From Chelativorans sp. AA-79 (GTDB lineage Bacteria > Pseudomonadota > Alphaproteobacteria > Rhizobiales > Rhizobiaceae): a stretch of 64,000 nucleotides of DNA. Both the position numbers and the translations under genes were made by a program. The first letter of the stretch is position 1, and each line of letters begins with the position of its first letter. Under the pieces are notes generated by a model that had not been told where the DNA came from, did not search any database, and saw nothing but the letters and a program-made list of their open reading frames with translations. Location: contig NZ_CP120361.1 of assembly GCF_029457495.1 (NCBI RefSeq), positions 2,124,001 to 2,188,000 on the forward strand. The letters run 5' to 3'. Below are positions 1-9,419 of the stretch, piece by piece.

Positions 1-99
1 GAAGTCGGAATGCATCCAGTTGAAATTAAAGCATTTATGAGATTCTCTGCCTTAGGTGAGGAATTTGCTAACTTGACAATTATTCGGAGGTGCCATTAG
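1..99 (+). other. open reading frame fragment at window edge, unrecognised
   Basis: Reading frame 1 is open from the first base to a TAG at 97-99 (32 codons), while the other two forward frames close within 40 bases. It could be the 3' end of a gene that starts before the window. The composition is clearly more AT-rich than the gene that follows, and the peptide resembles nothing I know. It may equally be a non-coding leader. Confidence 0.25.
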
Positions 100-195
100 G
101 TGCCGGGAACCGCCCTGCTGCCAGGCGCGACAACGTGCATGGCTGCCGGCGCGAGAGACAACGTGCAGCCTGCCCCGCCTGCGGAGGAGCATTCG

Positions 196-2001
<1,806 letters not shown>

Positions 2002-2118
2002 CAATGCAGTGCACGGAAAATCGAAACTGGCCTGCTTCGCCTCTCGAATGATCAGGCGAGCCCAAGCGACACTGCCTCCGGCAGCGCGATCGCGGGGCCG
2101 ATCCATTGCTAGCCCCCA

Positions 2119-2139
2119 GGTGTATTCTTGATGTACACC
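2119..2139. repeat. small inverted repeat GGTGTA-N9-TACACC
   Basis: Six-base inverted arms (GGTGTA at 2119-2124, TACACC at 2134-2139) in the 190-base gap between the ABC gene and the tRNA. It is not followed by a T-run. It could be a weak hairpin or an operator half-site. The rest of 2002-2176 shows nothing recognisable. Confidence 0.3.
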
Positions 2140-2176
2140 CGGTTCTGGCGACCAAGAAATTGCAGTGGGGTCAGCT

Positions 2177-2190
2177 GCTACTTAAGTAGC
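2177..2190. repeat. 14-bp perfect palindrome next to the tRNA 3' end
   Basis: GCTACTTAAGTAGC is its own reverse complement and directly abuts the encoded CCA end of the tRNA at 2191. On the transcribed strand it follows the tRNA, so it may act in 3' processing or termination, or mark an old recombination junction. Confidence 0.45.
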
Positions 2191-2266
2191 TGGTGGGCCC
2201 GGAGGGACTCGAACCCCCAACCAAGCGGTTATGAGCCGCCGGCTCTAACCATTGAGCTACAGGCCC
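2191..2266 (-). tRNA. tRNA-Ile2 (CAU anticodon, lysidine-modified type)
   Basis: The minus strand folds into a complete 76-nt cloverleaf. The acceptor stem is GGGCCTG paired with CGGGCCC (one G-U), with an encoded CCA, a TAGCTCAATGGTTAGAGC D-arm, anticodon loop CTCATAA with anticodon CAT, and T-loop GTTCGAGTCC. A CAT anticodon could mean Met or the AUA-reading isoleucine tRNA. The body resembles the isoleucine type whose C34 is modified to lysidine by TilS more than an initiator or elongator Met tRNA, so I call Ile2. It sits head to head with the gene at 2376. Confidence 0.82.
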
Positions 2267-2375
2267 GGTGCCGCTCAATTAATGAACTTTCCCGCGAGGC
2301 ACAAGCCTCGGCGCCGCAATCGGTTCATAATCCGCGCTTATTCAGATTCGCGTTCAACAGACTCAGGAGATTGCC

Positions 2376-3104
2376 ATGACCCGTTCCTTCATTCCGCTGG
2401 CGCTTGCCGCTTCGTTCCTGGCGGCGCTGCCGGCAGGAGCGCAAGAGTCCGACCGACAGCCGAAGATCTCGGTGACGGGAGAGGGGGAGGCCACCCTTGC
2501 TCCGGACATGGCCATCATCAGGCTTTCCGTGGTGCGCGAGGCCGAGACGGCGCGCGAGGCCATGGACGCCAACAGCCAGGCAATGGTCGCCGTGGTCGCC
2601 GCACTCAAGGAGGCGGGTATAGAGGAACGCGACCTGCAGACGACCGGCCTCTCCATCGATCCGCGTTATGTCTACCCCAACGACCAAAACGACGAGAAGG
2701 AGCCCCGCATCACCGGCTATCAGGTGACGAACGGCCTCACCGTGCGCATCCGCGACCTCGACAAGGTGGGCGAGATCCTCGACCGCTCGGTCACGCTCGG
2801 TGTGAACCAGGGCGGCAACATCTTCTTCACCAATGACGATCCGTCTTCGGCGATGAACGATGCACGCAAGAAGGCGGTGGAGGACGCAGTCTCCAAGGCG
2901 CGCATCCTGGCCGAGACGGCCGGCGTGAAGCTCGGCGACGTCATCGAGATCTCCGAGCATATGATCGGCACACCCCCGCCCAGGCCGCTCGGCGCCAAGA
3001 TGATGCGGATGGAGGCGGCAGCCGACGCTTCCGTGCCCGTGCAGGCCGGGGAAAACAGCTACACCGTCCAGGTGAACGTGACCTTCGGCCTCGACCAGCA
3101 GTAA
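2376..3104 (+). CDS. SIMPL domain (DUF541) periplasmic protein, BP26/Omp28-like
   Basis: A 242-residue exported protein of the SIMPL family, which includes Brucella BP26/Omp28, known to form ring-shaped oligomers in the periplasm. A signal peptide covers residues 1-22 (MTRSF, hydrophobic core, cleavage at AGA-QE). The mature part starts with the typical ISVTGEGEATLAPDMA strand, then the alternating helix/strand repeats of the family, and ends in YTVQVNVTFGL. The start is supported by CAGGAGA seven bases upstream. It is monocistronic, with a strong terminator downstream. The biochemical role of the family is unsettled. Confidence 0.9.
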   Translation: MTRSFIPLALAASFLAALPAGAQESDRQPKISVTGEGEATLAPDMAIIRLSVVREAETAREAMDANSQAMVAVVAALKEAGIEERDLQTTGLSIDPRYVYPNDQNDEKEPRITGYQVTNGLTVRIRDLDKVGEILDRSVTLGVNQGGNIFFTNDDPSSAMNDARKKAVEDAVSKARILAETAGVKLGDVIEISEHMIGTPPPRPLGAKMMRMEAAADASVPVQAGENSYTVQVNVTFGLDQQ

Positions 3105-3121
3105 CGAAGGTCCCAACGACG

Positions 3122-3157
3122 AAAACGCCGCCAGGATCGCCGGCGGCGTTTTTCTTT
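3122..3157 (+). terminator. Rho-independent terminator after the SIMPL gene
   Basis: AACGCCGCC (3124-3132) pairs with GGCGGCGTT (3142-3150), with inner GG-CC pairs. The stem is followed by TTTTTCTTTC. Confidence 0.85.
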
Positions 3158-3172
3158 CGGTTGGGCTGCGGC

Positions 3173-3565
3173 CTATCGGGCGCGGATCACCGGGCAGTGC
3201 GGCGCACGGGCGAAGACGATGCTTGTGCGGTCGTGGCGCGTGCGGCCGGTGACGCGGATCGTGTTGCGGTTGGCGCGCGTCACCTGCACGTGGCGCAGGC
3301 CCATGCGATGGGCCTTTTCCACCGCATCCCGCGGGGTGCAGGCGCGGTCGCGGCGATCCCAGCGGCCCCGGTCCCGGTCGCGGTGATCGCGGCCCCAGCC
3401 GCCCCGGTCGCGCCGGTCATGGTCGCGGACATGGATGCCGCCGCGGGCATCGCTGCTGCCGAAGCTGAAATAGATGCCGTCTGCCTGGGCCGTCGCCGGC
3501 GCTGCGGCCAGCGTGCCGAGGCCGAGGAGGGCGGAAATGGCTGCGATCTTGATTGTGCGGAACAT
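3173..3565 (-). CDS. small secreted Asp/Arg-rich protein, function unknown
   Basis: A 130-residue protein with an N-terminal signal peptide (MFRTIKIAAISALLGLGTL, cleavage after ATAQA). Next comes a linker dense in DR, RD and RG repeats, then a short C-terminal module (about residues 75-130) containing CTPRDAVEKAHRMGL and a late Cys in APHCPV. The two cysteines could form a disulfide in the periplasm. I chose the ATG at 3565 because GGAGAG lies six bases upstream and the signal peptide starts there. A longer in-frame start at 3658 would place 31 polar residues in front of it. Its 3' end faces the terminator of the SIMPL gene. Similar short proteins are annotated as hypothetical in rhizobial genomes. 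Confidence 0.75.
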   Translation of the reverse strand: MFRTIKIAAISALLGLGTLAAAPATAQADGIYFSFGSSDARGGIHVRDHDRRDRGGWGRDHRDRDRGRWDRRDRACTPRDAVEKAHRMGLRHVQVTRANRNTIRVTGRTRHDRTSIVFARAPHCPVIRAR

Positions 3566-3676
3566 GCGGGCTCTCCGATCTGGTTCGATGCTTCTCACCG
3601 AAGCGATGGCTGGAGAGTGCCAGCCTGCATCTGAACCGGATGCGAACCCACCGTTCATCTGGGGTTCAGTCGCGGG

Positions 3677-4093
3677 TCAGCCCTTCTCCAGCGCCCGTGA
3701 AAGCCTTGTGGGGTCGCAGCAGACGGTGACCCGTGAGATCAAGGCCTCGTCGTCGATGTCGAGGAACAGCCCGGCGGGGAGCCGGAAGGACTGGCCGCTG
3801 GCGGGCGGAAAGCCGGGCAGGGCGGCCAGATAGGTTCCGCTCAGGGTGAATTCCGCTGCCGCTCGAAACCCGCCCGGCGCCGTCATCACGGCGATGTCGG
3901 CGGCCTCGGCGCGGAAATGGCGTGCGAGTGCGGCAAGGCGCCAGCGGGCTTTCTCCCGCCCGATCTCCCGCGCCTGGCCCGGCACGTCGACGGCCACGTC
4001 CTCCGAAAGGCAGGCGATGGTGCCTTCCATATCGCCGGCGTTGAAGGCGGTGAAGGCCCGCATGGTCACATCCCGTGTCTCAGACTCGCTCAT
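3677..4093 (-). CDS. SnoaL-like (NTF2-fold) protein
   Basis: A 138-residue cone-shaped NTF2-fold protein of the SnoaL/ketosteroid-isomerase-like superfamily. The N-terminal helix ([19 protein letters not shown]) and the strand DVAVDVPGQ are typical. Several such proteins are isomerases, cyclases or simple binding proteins, and the substrate cannot be read from the sequence. Its start codon overlaps the stop of the upstream YcgN-like gene by four bases (ATGA), so the two are co-translated. Confidence 0.72.
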   Translation of the reverse strand: MSESETRDVTMRAFTAFNAGDMEGTIACLSEDVAVDVPGQAREIGREKARWRLAALARHFRAEAADIAVMTAPGGFRAAAEFTLSGTYLAALPGFPPASGQSFRLPAGLFLDIDDEALISRVTVCCDPTRLSRALEKG

Positions 4094-4539
4094 GGCTCTT
4101 CCTCCAGAACATGCTCGAAATATTCCTCCGCCTCGGCGAGATCGTCCTCATGCGCGCTGATGCGGTCGCGTATGGAGATGCCGGCTTCGTGCACGGTCTC
4201 CGCGCTGCCGGAGACCAGCGGATGCCACCAGGGAAGGTCCTTGCCCTCGGCGAGCAGCCTGTAGGCACAGGTGGAAGGAAGCCAGGTGATTTCCCCTACA
4301 TTCCGCGGCGTCAGCTGCACGCAATCCGGCACGCGTGCAAACCGGCCGGCATAGTCCGTGCAGCGGCAGGTGCCGGCGTCGAACAGGCGGCAGGCGACGC
4401 TGGTCCAGTGGATGTCGCCGGTATCCTCGTCCTCGAGCTTGGCAAGGCAGCATTTGCCGCAGCCGTCGCAGAGGGACTCCCACTCGGCCTCGCTCATGGC
4501 CGCAAGCGGCTTCGTCTTCCAGAAGGGTTCCATTGCCAC
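4090..4539 (-). CDS. YcgN family cysteine-cluster protein (UPF0260)
   Basis: A 149-residue cytosolic protein of the YcgN/UPF0260 family, which is thought to hold a metal or zinc/iron-sulfur cluster. The cysteine motif CDGCGKCC stands near residues 24-31, followed by Cys residues in [16 protein letters not shown] and DCVQL. The conserved core [11 protein letters not shown] and LPWWHPL is present. The second Met (third codon, 4533) is an equally good start. It is the first gene of a two-gene operon with the SnoaL-like protein and is divergent from the ompA-like gene at 4688. Confidence 0.85.
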   Translation of the reverse strand: MAMEPFWKTKPLAAMSEAEWESLCDGCGKCCLAKLEDEDTGDIHWTSVACRLFDAGTCRCTDYAGRFARVPDCVQLTPRNVGEITWLPSTCAYRLLAEGKDLPWWHPLVSGSAETVHEAGISIRDRISAHEDDLAEAEEYFEHVLEEEP

Positions 4540-4687
4540 GATGTGGCGCGGCGCGGATGGAAGGTCAAGCGGGGTCTTTTGGAGCCCGCACGGCTGCTCA
4601 CGCCCGCCATCTTTCCGCCCATCGGGGGAACCAAGCAGAACATCGCAAATTTATGCACCGGAAGGGACGCCCACAGGAGCAAGTAGA

Positions 4688-6772
4688 ATGACGAAGTCGA
4701 ATCGGTTTTGGGCGGGGACTGCATTGTGCCTGCTGATGGCCGCGCCGGTCCCGGCGCAGGCGGATGCCGCGCATCCCGGCACGGCGGAGCATGACATGGG
4801 CGCGCCGACATCCCTGATGCTGGCACAGGCAGAAGATCCGAATGCCGCCGGGCAGGAAGGCGGCGCGGAATGCCCGCCCGGAACCGCCCCGGCCGACGGC
4901 GGATGCGCTCCGGTGGATCAGGCCCAGCCCCCTGCGGAGGAGCAGGCACCAGAGCCCGCACCCGAGGAAGAGCCGGCGGCTGAAGAACAGCCCGCATCGG
5001 AGCCGGAGGCTGCGCCCGCGGAAGAAGCGCCGGCCGAAGAGGCTGCCCCTACGGAAGAGCAGCCGCCCGTCCAGGAAGAGCCTGCGCCGGAGCCGCAAGC
5101 CCAGCCGGAGGAAGTTCCCGCCGAAGAAGCCGCGCCGACCGAAGAGCAGGCGCCTCTCCAGCAAGAGGCTCCCGTCGAAGAGCAGGCGCCTGTGGAAGAT
5201 GCCGCGCCGGCGGAAGAGCAGGCCCCCGCTCAGGAGGAAGCGCCAGCCGCCGACCAGGCGCCGGTGACGGAGGAGGCGCCGATCACGGAGGAGGCTCCGG
5301 CCGGTCAGGAAGCGCCGGCCACGGAAGATGCGCCTGCTGCCGAAGAGACGACGCCCATGCAGCCGGAAGCGGCCGAGCCGGCAGAGGAAGGTACGGAGCC
5401 GACGCAACCCGCCCCCGCCGAGGAGGCGCCCGCGGGCGAGGAAGCCGCTCCTGCACCCGGGACCGAGCAGCCGGCAACGGAACCCGGCGCCGGCCTGGAC
5501 GGCGAGCAGCCCACAACGGACGGCCAGACGGAAGAGCAGGCGCAGCCCGGCGCCGAGACCCCGCCCGAGGGCGAGGAAGCCCTGCCCGAGAATGCTGCGC
5601 CCGTGCTCGACAGCCAGAAGGAAGCAGAACAGCCGACTGGCGAAGCCCAGCCGACCGATGAGGCGCAGCAGCCCGCCGAAAGCCAGCCGATGCAGCCGGA
5701 ACAGCAGCAGCAGGCCGAGCCCGCCCAGGAGGCCCAGCCGGCGCCGCTGCCCGAATCCGATGCGCAGGCGCAGCAGGATCTCGTGAACCCCGAGCAGGTG
5801 CAGCAGGAAATCCGCTCGATCGTCGAGGAACAGGGCCAGAGGATCGAGCTCGGTCAGACCCCGGAGGACCGGAGGGTACGCCGCCGCGAGATGTTCCAGC
5901 CGCGCGAGGCGGCCCGGGTGGTCGAGGAGTTCAACGACAACCGCACGATCGTCGAGATCAACAACCACATCTATGTGGAAAGCCCGGACTACGACCGCAT
6001 CGTGCGCCGCGACGACCAGGTCTATTACGAGGAATTGCGGGGCGGGCGCGTGCGCGAGGTGATCGAGCGTTCCGACGGAACGCGCGTCATCACCGTGCGC
6101 AACCGCTACGGTGACGTGATCCGGCGCGTGCGGGTGACGCCGGAAGGGCGCGAATATGTGCTCGTCTACGTGCCCGACGACCGCTATGACGATGTCCTCG
6201 AATTCCGCGATCCCGCCCGCGACCTGCCGCCGCTGCAGCTTACGATCCCCGTCAGCGAGTACATCCTCGAAGCGGAGAGCGTGGACGACCCTCAGCGCTA
6301 CTACGAGTTCCTCGAGCAGCCGCCCGTGGAACCTGTAACCCGGCTCTATTCGCTGGAGGAGGTGCGCTATTCAGCCCGCGTGCGCGACATGGTGCGGCGC
6401 ATCGACCTCGACTCGATCAATTTCGAGTTCGGCTCCGCGAGCATTTCGGAAAGTGAGATCCCGAAGCTCGAAGGGGTGGCCACGGCCATGCAGGATATCC
6501 TGGAGCGGAATCCGGCCGAGACCTTCCTGATCGAGGGGCATACGGATGCCGTCGGCTCGGAGGTCGCCAACCTCGCGCTGTCCGACCGGCGGGCCGAGGC
6601 GGTGGCACAGGCGCTCACGAATGTCTTCGGCATCCCGCCCGAGAACCTGGTGACCCAGGGCTATGGCGAGCAGTACCTGAAGATCAACACGGAACAGCGG
6701 GAGCGGGAGAACCGCCGCGTCGCGATCCGCCGCATCACGCCGCTCGTCGCTCCGGTGGCAAGCAACCGATAG
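4688..6772 (+). CDS. OmpA-family outer-membrane/peptidoglycan-associated protein with long Pro/Glu/Ala-rich region
   Basis: A 694-residue envelope protein. Residues 1-26 are a signal peptide. Residues 62-73 form a C-x10-C motif beginning CPPGT. Residues about 75-360 are a low-complexity tract of repeated EEAPA, EEQAP and AQPEE-type units, probably an extended periplasmic spacer. About 370-550 is rich in paired Arg/Asp. The C-terminal OmpA domain (about 570-690) carries GHTDAVG and NLALSDRRAEAVAQAL, the peptidoglycan (diaminopimelate) binding signature. The ATG at 4688 has AGGAG nine bases upstream and opens directly into the signal peptide. The architecture resembles the PEA-rich OmpA proteins common in rhizobia. 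It probably links the outer membrane to the wall. Confidence 0.88.
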   Translation: MTKSNRFWAGTALCLLMAAPVPAQADAAHPGTAEHDMGAPTSLMLAQAEDPNAAGQEGGAECPPGTAPADGGCAPVDQAQPPAEEQAPEPAPEEEPAAEEQPASEPEAAPAEEAPAEEAAPTEEQPPVQEEPAPEPQAQPEEVPAEEAAPTEEQAPLQQEAPVEEQAPVEDAAPAEEQAPAQEEAPAADQAPVTEEAPITEEAPAGQEAPATEDAPAAEETTPMQPEAAEPAEEGTEPTQPAPAEEAPAGEEAAPAPGTEQPATEPGAGLDGEQPTTDGQTEEQAQPGAETPPEGEEALPENAAPVLDSQKEAEQPTGEAQPTDEAQQPAESQPMQPEQQQQAEPAQEAQPAPLPESDAQAQQDLVNPEQVQQEIRSIVEEQGQRIELGQTPEDRRVRRREMFQPREAARVVEEFNDNRTIVEINNHIYVESPDYDRIVRRDDQVYYEELRGGRVREVIERSDGTRVITVRNRYGDVIRRVRVTPEGREYVLVYVPDDRYDDVLEFRDPARDLPPLQLTIPVSEYILEAESVDDPQRYYEFLEQPPVEPVTRLYSLEEVRYSARVRDMVRRIDLDSINFEFGSASISESEIPKLEGVATAMQDILERNPAETFLIEGHTDAVGSEVANLALSDRRAEAVAQALTNVFGIPPENLVTQGYGEQYLKINTEQRERENRRVAIRRITPLVAPVASNR

Positions 6773-6781
6773 GCTTGCCTG

Positions 6782-6812
6782 CTTCCCCCGCGGCGGAGAG
6801 CCCAGGGGGAAG
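6782..6812. terminator. possible hairpin terminator between convergent genes
   Basis: CTTCCCCC (6782-6789) pairs with GGGGGAAG (6805-6812) just after the ompA-like stop codon. There is no T-run, so this is a candidate transcript-end hairpin rather than a classical terminator. Confidence 0.4.
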
Positions 6813-6876
6813 CGCCCGGCGGTTCTCCCTCGGTCGCCCGGGCAGCCGCGGCGAATGCGGCAGAGGCCCCGTCGGT

Positions 6877-7290
6877 TTACCGGCGGGGTTCTCCCGTTGG
6901 GTATGAGGGGATACGGACCTCCGGCGGCTCCGGCTGGATTCGCGGCATGCGCTGCTGCTCGTCCAGCGGGGGCGGCAGTTTCAGCGTCGGCCGGCAGTTG
7001 GGGTAGACGCCCACCGTTCCGCTCGGGCAGGCGGACCGCACCGCCGGCCTGCAATTGGGATATACGCCGAGTGTGCCCGGCGGACATGACTGTCGCAGTT
7101 GCGGTCTGGTGCAGCGACCGTCGATCTGAACGGAACCCGTGGGGCAGGTGGGTTCGATATTGCGGTGGCGCTGACCGCTCTGGGCGGATGCCGGGGCGGA
7201 GAGAGCAACGGCGACGAGGAGAAGACCAGGAAGAAGGCGGTGCTTGCCCGCCGTCCGCCGGCATCGCACTTCAAGTTTGTCCGAGACCAT
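6877..7290 (-). CDS. small secreted protein with three C-x10-C repeats
   Basis: A 137-residue exported protein. The N-terminus has a basic stretch, a hydrophobic core (LLPGLLLVAVALSAP) and an ASAQ cleavage site near residue 37. The mature part holds three near-identical units starting CPTGS, CPPGT and CPSGT, each with exactly ten residues between its cysteines (49-60, 69-80, 88-99); the last two share GVYPNCRP. The C-terminus is Pro-rich. I chose the ATG at 7290 for its GGAGAAG ribosome site. It is convergent with the ompA-like gene, which contains the same CPPGT-type loop. The function is unknown. Confidence 0.72.
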   Translation of the reverse strand: MVSDKLEVRCRRTAGKHRLLPGLLLVAVALSAPASAQSGQRHRNIEPTCPTGSVQIDGRCTRPQLRQSCPPGTLGVYPNCRPAVRSACPSGTVGVYPNCRPTLKLPPPLDEQQRMPRIQPEPPEVRIPSYPTGEPRR

Positions 7291-7449
7291 GGCGCTTCTC
7301 CGATGTCTTGCTCTGGAGCGATTCCGATCGGGTGATCCGCTCCATCTCTTCGTTCCAAAGCGGTGCGCCGCTCGATTTGCCGTCCGCCGGAATCCTTGCA
7401 CCGGCGAAACGCTCGAAGCGGATATCGGCCTTTTGCGGCGGAATTCAAG

Positions 7450-8646
7450 CTAGCGCCGCTTGAAGACCAGTGAGACCATGTTGGTGCCGCCGGTGTAGCC
7501 CTCAGGCGGGCGGGGATAAGGCTGGGCGCGGTGGGCCGTGGCCAGCGCTTCCCGGTCGAACACGGCATGGCCGGAGCTTCCGGAAACCTTCGCGCCCCGG
7601 AAGCGGCCCCGCGAATCGAGGGTGATCGCCAGCCGGACCGTGCCGGAAATGCCCCTGGCTTCCGGCGGATAATTCTGGTGCCGCCGCACATGCCTGTTGA
7701 GCCGGCGTGCATACGCCTCGATCTCGCCCGCGGTCGCGCCGCCTTTTCTGCCGGCCGAAGCGGTGGCGGGCTGACGGGTCGATTCGGCTGGTTTCGCCGC
7801 GGCGGCCTGTTTCCGCTTCGCGGGGGCTTCGGCTGACCGGCCTTCCCGTGTTCTCGCCGGCGCGGAAGCCCGCTTGCGTTCCGTCCTCTCCGCCTTTCTT
7901 TCGGAAAGCTCGGGGCGGGAGGCGGGCACGGGAATGTTCTCGACCGGCAGCGTGACCGTCGCCACCTCGTCGGACGGAGCGTCCGTTACGTCCTCCGGCG
8001 CCGGCTCGGCTTGCGGCCGGTCCCGCTGCGCTTCCGCCCGCGCGGGGCGGTGCGGTGCAGGTTCCATCGATGGCCGTGCCTCGGCGGTCTCCGCCTCGGA
8101 TGGGGGAGCGGCGTGTTCCGCCCGGTCCGACGCGGGCTTCTCCGAAACCTCTCCGGTCCGGGTGCTCTCTCGCCGCGGCCCCTCGTGGGTGACTTCTTGC
8201 TTTGCCGGGGCATCCTTCGGAGCAGGTGTATGGTTCGCGGAGGCCTGCGGTTCGGCGGCAGGTGACGATCGAGCCGCGGGCCTTTGCTGTCCCGCATCGG
8301 ACGAAGGCGGCTCTTCCAGCACGATTTCCACGCTTGCCGCTTCGGCCGTCGCTTCCACGCCCGGTCTGGCGATCCGCTCGACGAGAAAGGAGAGCACACC
8401 TGCATGCACCAGCGCCGAAAAGCCCAGTGCGAGCACAAGGCCGATCGAGTAGGCGCGGGTGCGGCGCGGGAGGAAGGGTTCAGTCGGGCCGGGCAGGGCA
8501 GGCCCGGCCTCGCCTGCGGGAAGAGCGGCGTCGAGGACCACCGGCGGCGTCTCCGCCTTCGCCCCAGCCGTTTCGGGGCGCGGCGGCTCTACCGGCTCGG
8601 CCGCGGCAAGCTCACGCAGGTGCGCGATCTTCGGCCAGGGAATCAT
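7450..8646 (-). CDS. tonB: TonB family energy transducer
   Basis: A 398-residue TonB-type protein that couples the inner-membrane proton-motive complex to an outer-membrane receptor. Residues 1-65 form an unusually long cytoplasmic, Pro-rich extension. The single membrane helix (about 66-88) carries the S-x3-H pair (Ser77, His81) typical of TonB. Residues 100-310 are a Pro/Glu/Arg-rich periplasmic spacer. The C-terminal TonB domain (about 315-398) has NYPPEARGISGTVRL and SSGHAVFDREAL. It overlaps btuD by four bases and is the last gene of the riboswitch-controlled B12 operon, so it probably serves BtuB. No exbB or exbD is in the window. Confidence 0.88.
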   Translation of the reverse strand: MIPWPKIAHLRELAAAEPVEPPRPETAGAKAETPPVVLDAALPAGEAGPALPGPTEPFLPRRTRAYSIGLVLALGFSALVHAGVLSFLVERIARPGVEATAEAASVEIVLEEPPSSDAGQQRPAARSSPAAEPQASANHTPAPKDAPAKQEVTHEGPRRESTRTGEVSEKPASDRAEHAAPPSEAETAEARPSMEPAPHRPARAEAQRDRPQAEPAPEDVTDAPSDEVATVTLPVENIPVPASRPELSERKAERTERKRASAPARTREGRSAEAPAKRKQAAAAKPAESTRQPATASAGRKGGATAGEIEAYARRLNRHVRRHQNYPPEARGISGTVRLAITLDSRGRFRGAKVSGSSGHAVFDREALATAHRAQPYPRPPEGYTGGTNMVSLVFKRR

Positions 8647-9419
8647 GGCGCACCCGTCAGCCCCGTGGGCGCAAGGATCATGCCGCCCTCGTCGCGCGCG
8701 AAATGCGCCGTCACACCGTAGACTTCCGCCAGCCGCTCAGGCGTCATGACCTCTTCCGGCGCACCTTCGGCGGCGGTCCGCCCCTCCTTCAGCATCACCA
8801 CGCGATCGCACCAGCGGGCGGCGAGCGTGAGATCGTGCAGGGAGACGAGGATGGTGCGGCCCTCGGCGGCGAGGCGGCGCAGCGCGTGCATCATCATCAT
8901 CTGGTGGGCCGGATCCAGTCCGGAGGCCGGCTCGTCGGCGATCAGGAGCGATGTGGATTGCGCGACGGCTCGGGCGGCAAGCACGCGCGCCTGCTCGCCG
9001 CCGGAAAGCTCCGTCGCCGGCCGCTGGGCGAGATGCGCGATGTCCATCAGCTTCAGGGCATCCGCGACGATCCGCTCGTCCTCAACCGTGGGACGGACTC
9101 CGAAGCTGCGCCAGGGGAGCCTTCCGAGCGCCACCAGATCGCGCACGGTGAGCCGCCAGCCGATCACGCGGGCCTGCGGCAGGTAGGCGAGGAGGCGCGC
9201 TCGGGCAGCCGGAGCAAGGCCGGCGAGATCCCCGCCATCGAGCCGCATCCTGCCGCCTGCCGCGATTTGCCCCGCCAGAGCGCGCATCAGGGTGGACTTG
9301 CCGGCGCCGTTCGGGCCCAGCAGGCCCACCACCTCGCCGGGCGAAAGCGCCATATTGATGCCGTGGAGCACCGGGCGGCCGGACAGCGAGACATCGAGAT
9401 GCTCCACGACGAGTCGCAT
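8643..9419 (-). CDS. btuD: vitamin B12 (cobalamin) ABC transporter ATP-binding protein
   Basis: A 258-residue ATPase of the FecE/HmuV/BtuD family. Walker [10 protein letters not shown] is at 35-43, LSGGEQ near 138, Walker B LLIADEP near 157, and the switch His in SLHDL. It drives uptake through the permease encoded just upstream, with which it shares the overlapping TGATG stop/start. On sequence alone it could serve iron-siderophore or heme uptake. The cobalamin riboswitch at the head of the operon makes B12 or a corrinoid the likely substrate. Confidence 0.87.
   Translation of the reverse strand: MRLVVEHLDVSLSGRPVLHGINMALSPGEVVGLLGPNGAGKSTLMRALAGQIAAGGRMRLDGGDLAGLAPAARARLLAYLPQARVIGWRLTVRDLVALGRLPWRSFGVRPTVEDERIVADALKLMDIAHLAQRPATELSGGEQARVLAARAVAQSTSLLIADEPASGLDPAHQMMMMHALRRLAAEGRTILVSLHDLTLAARWCDRVVMLKEGRTAAEGAPEEVMTPERLAEVYGVTAHFARDEGGMILAPTGLTGAP

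Noticed and set aside
4598..5968. Long open frame on the minus strand opposite the OmpA-family gene (456 codons)
   Set aside because: It is the complement of the low-complexity Pro/Glu/Ala tract, is Leu/Arg/Gly-rich without domains, and has no ribosome site. The plus frame has a signal peptide and an OmpA domain.
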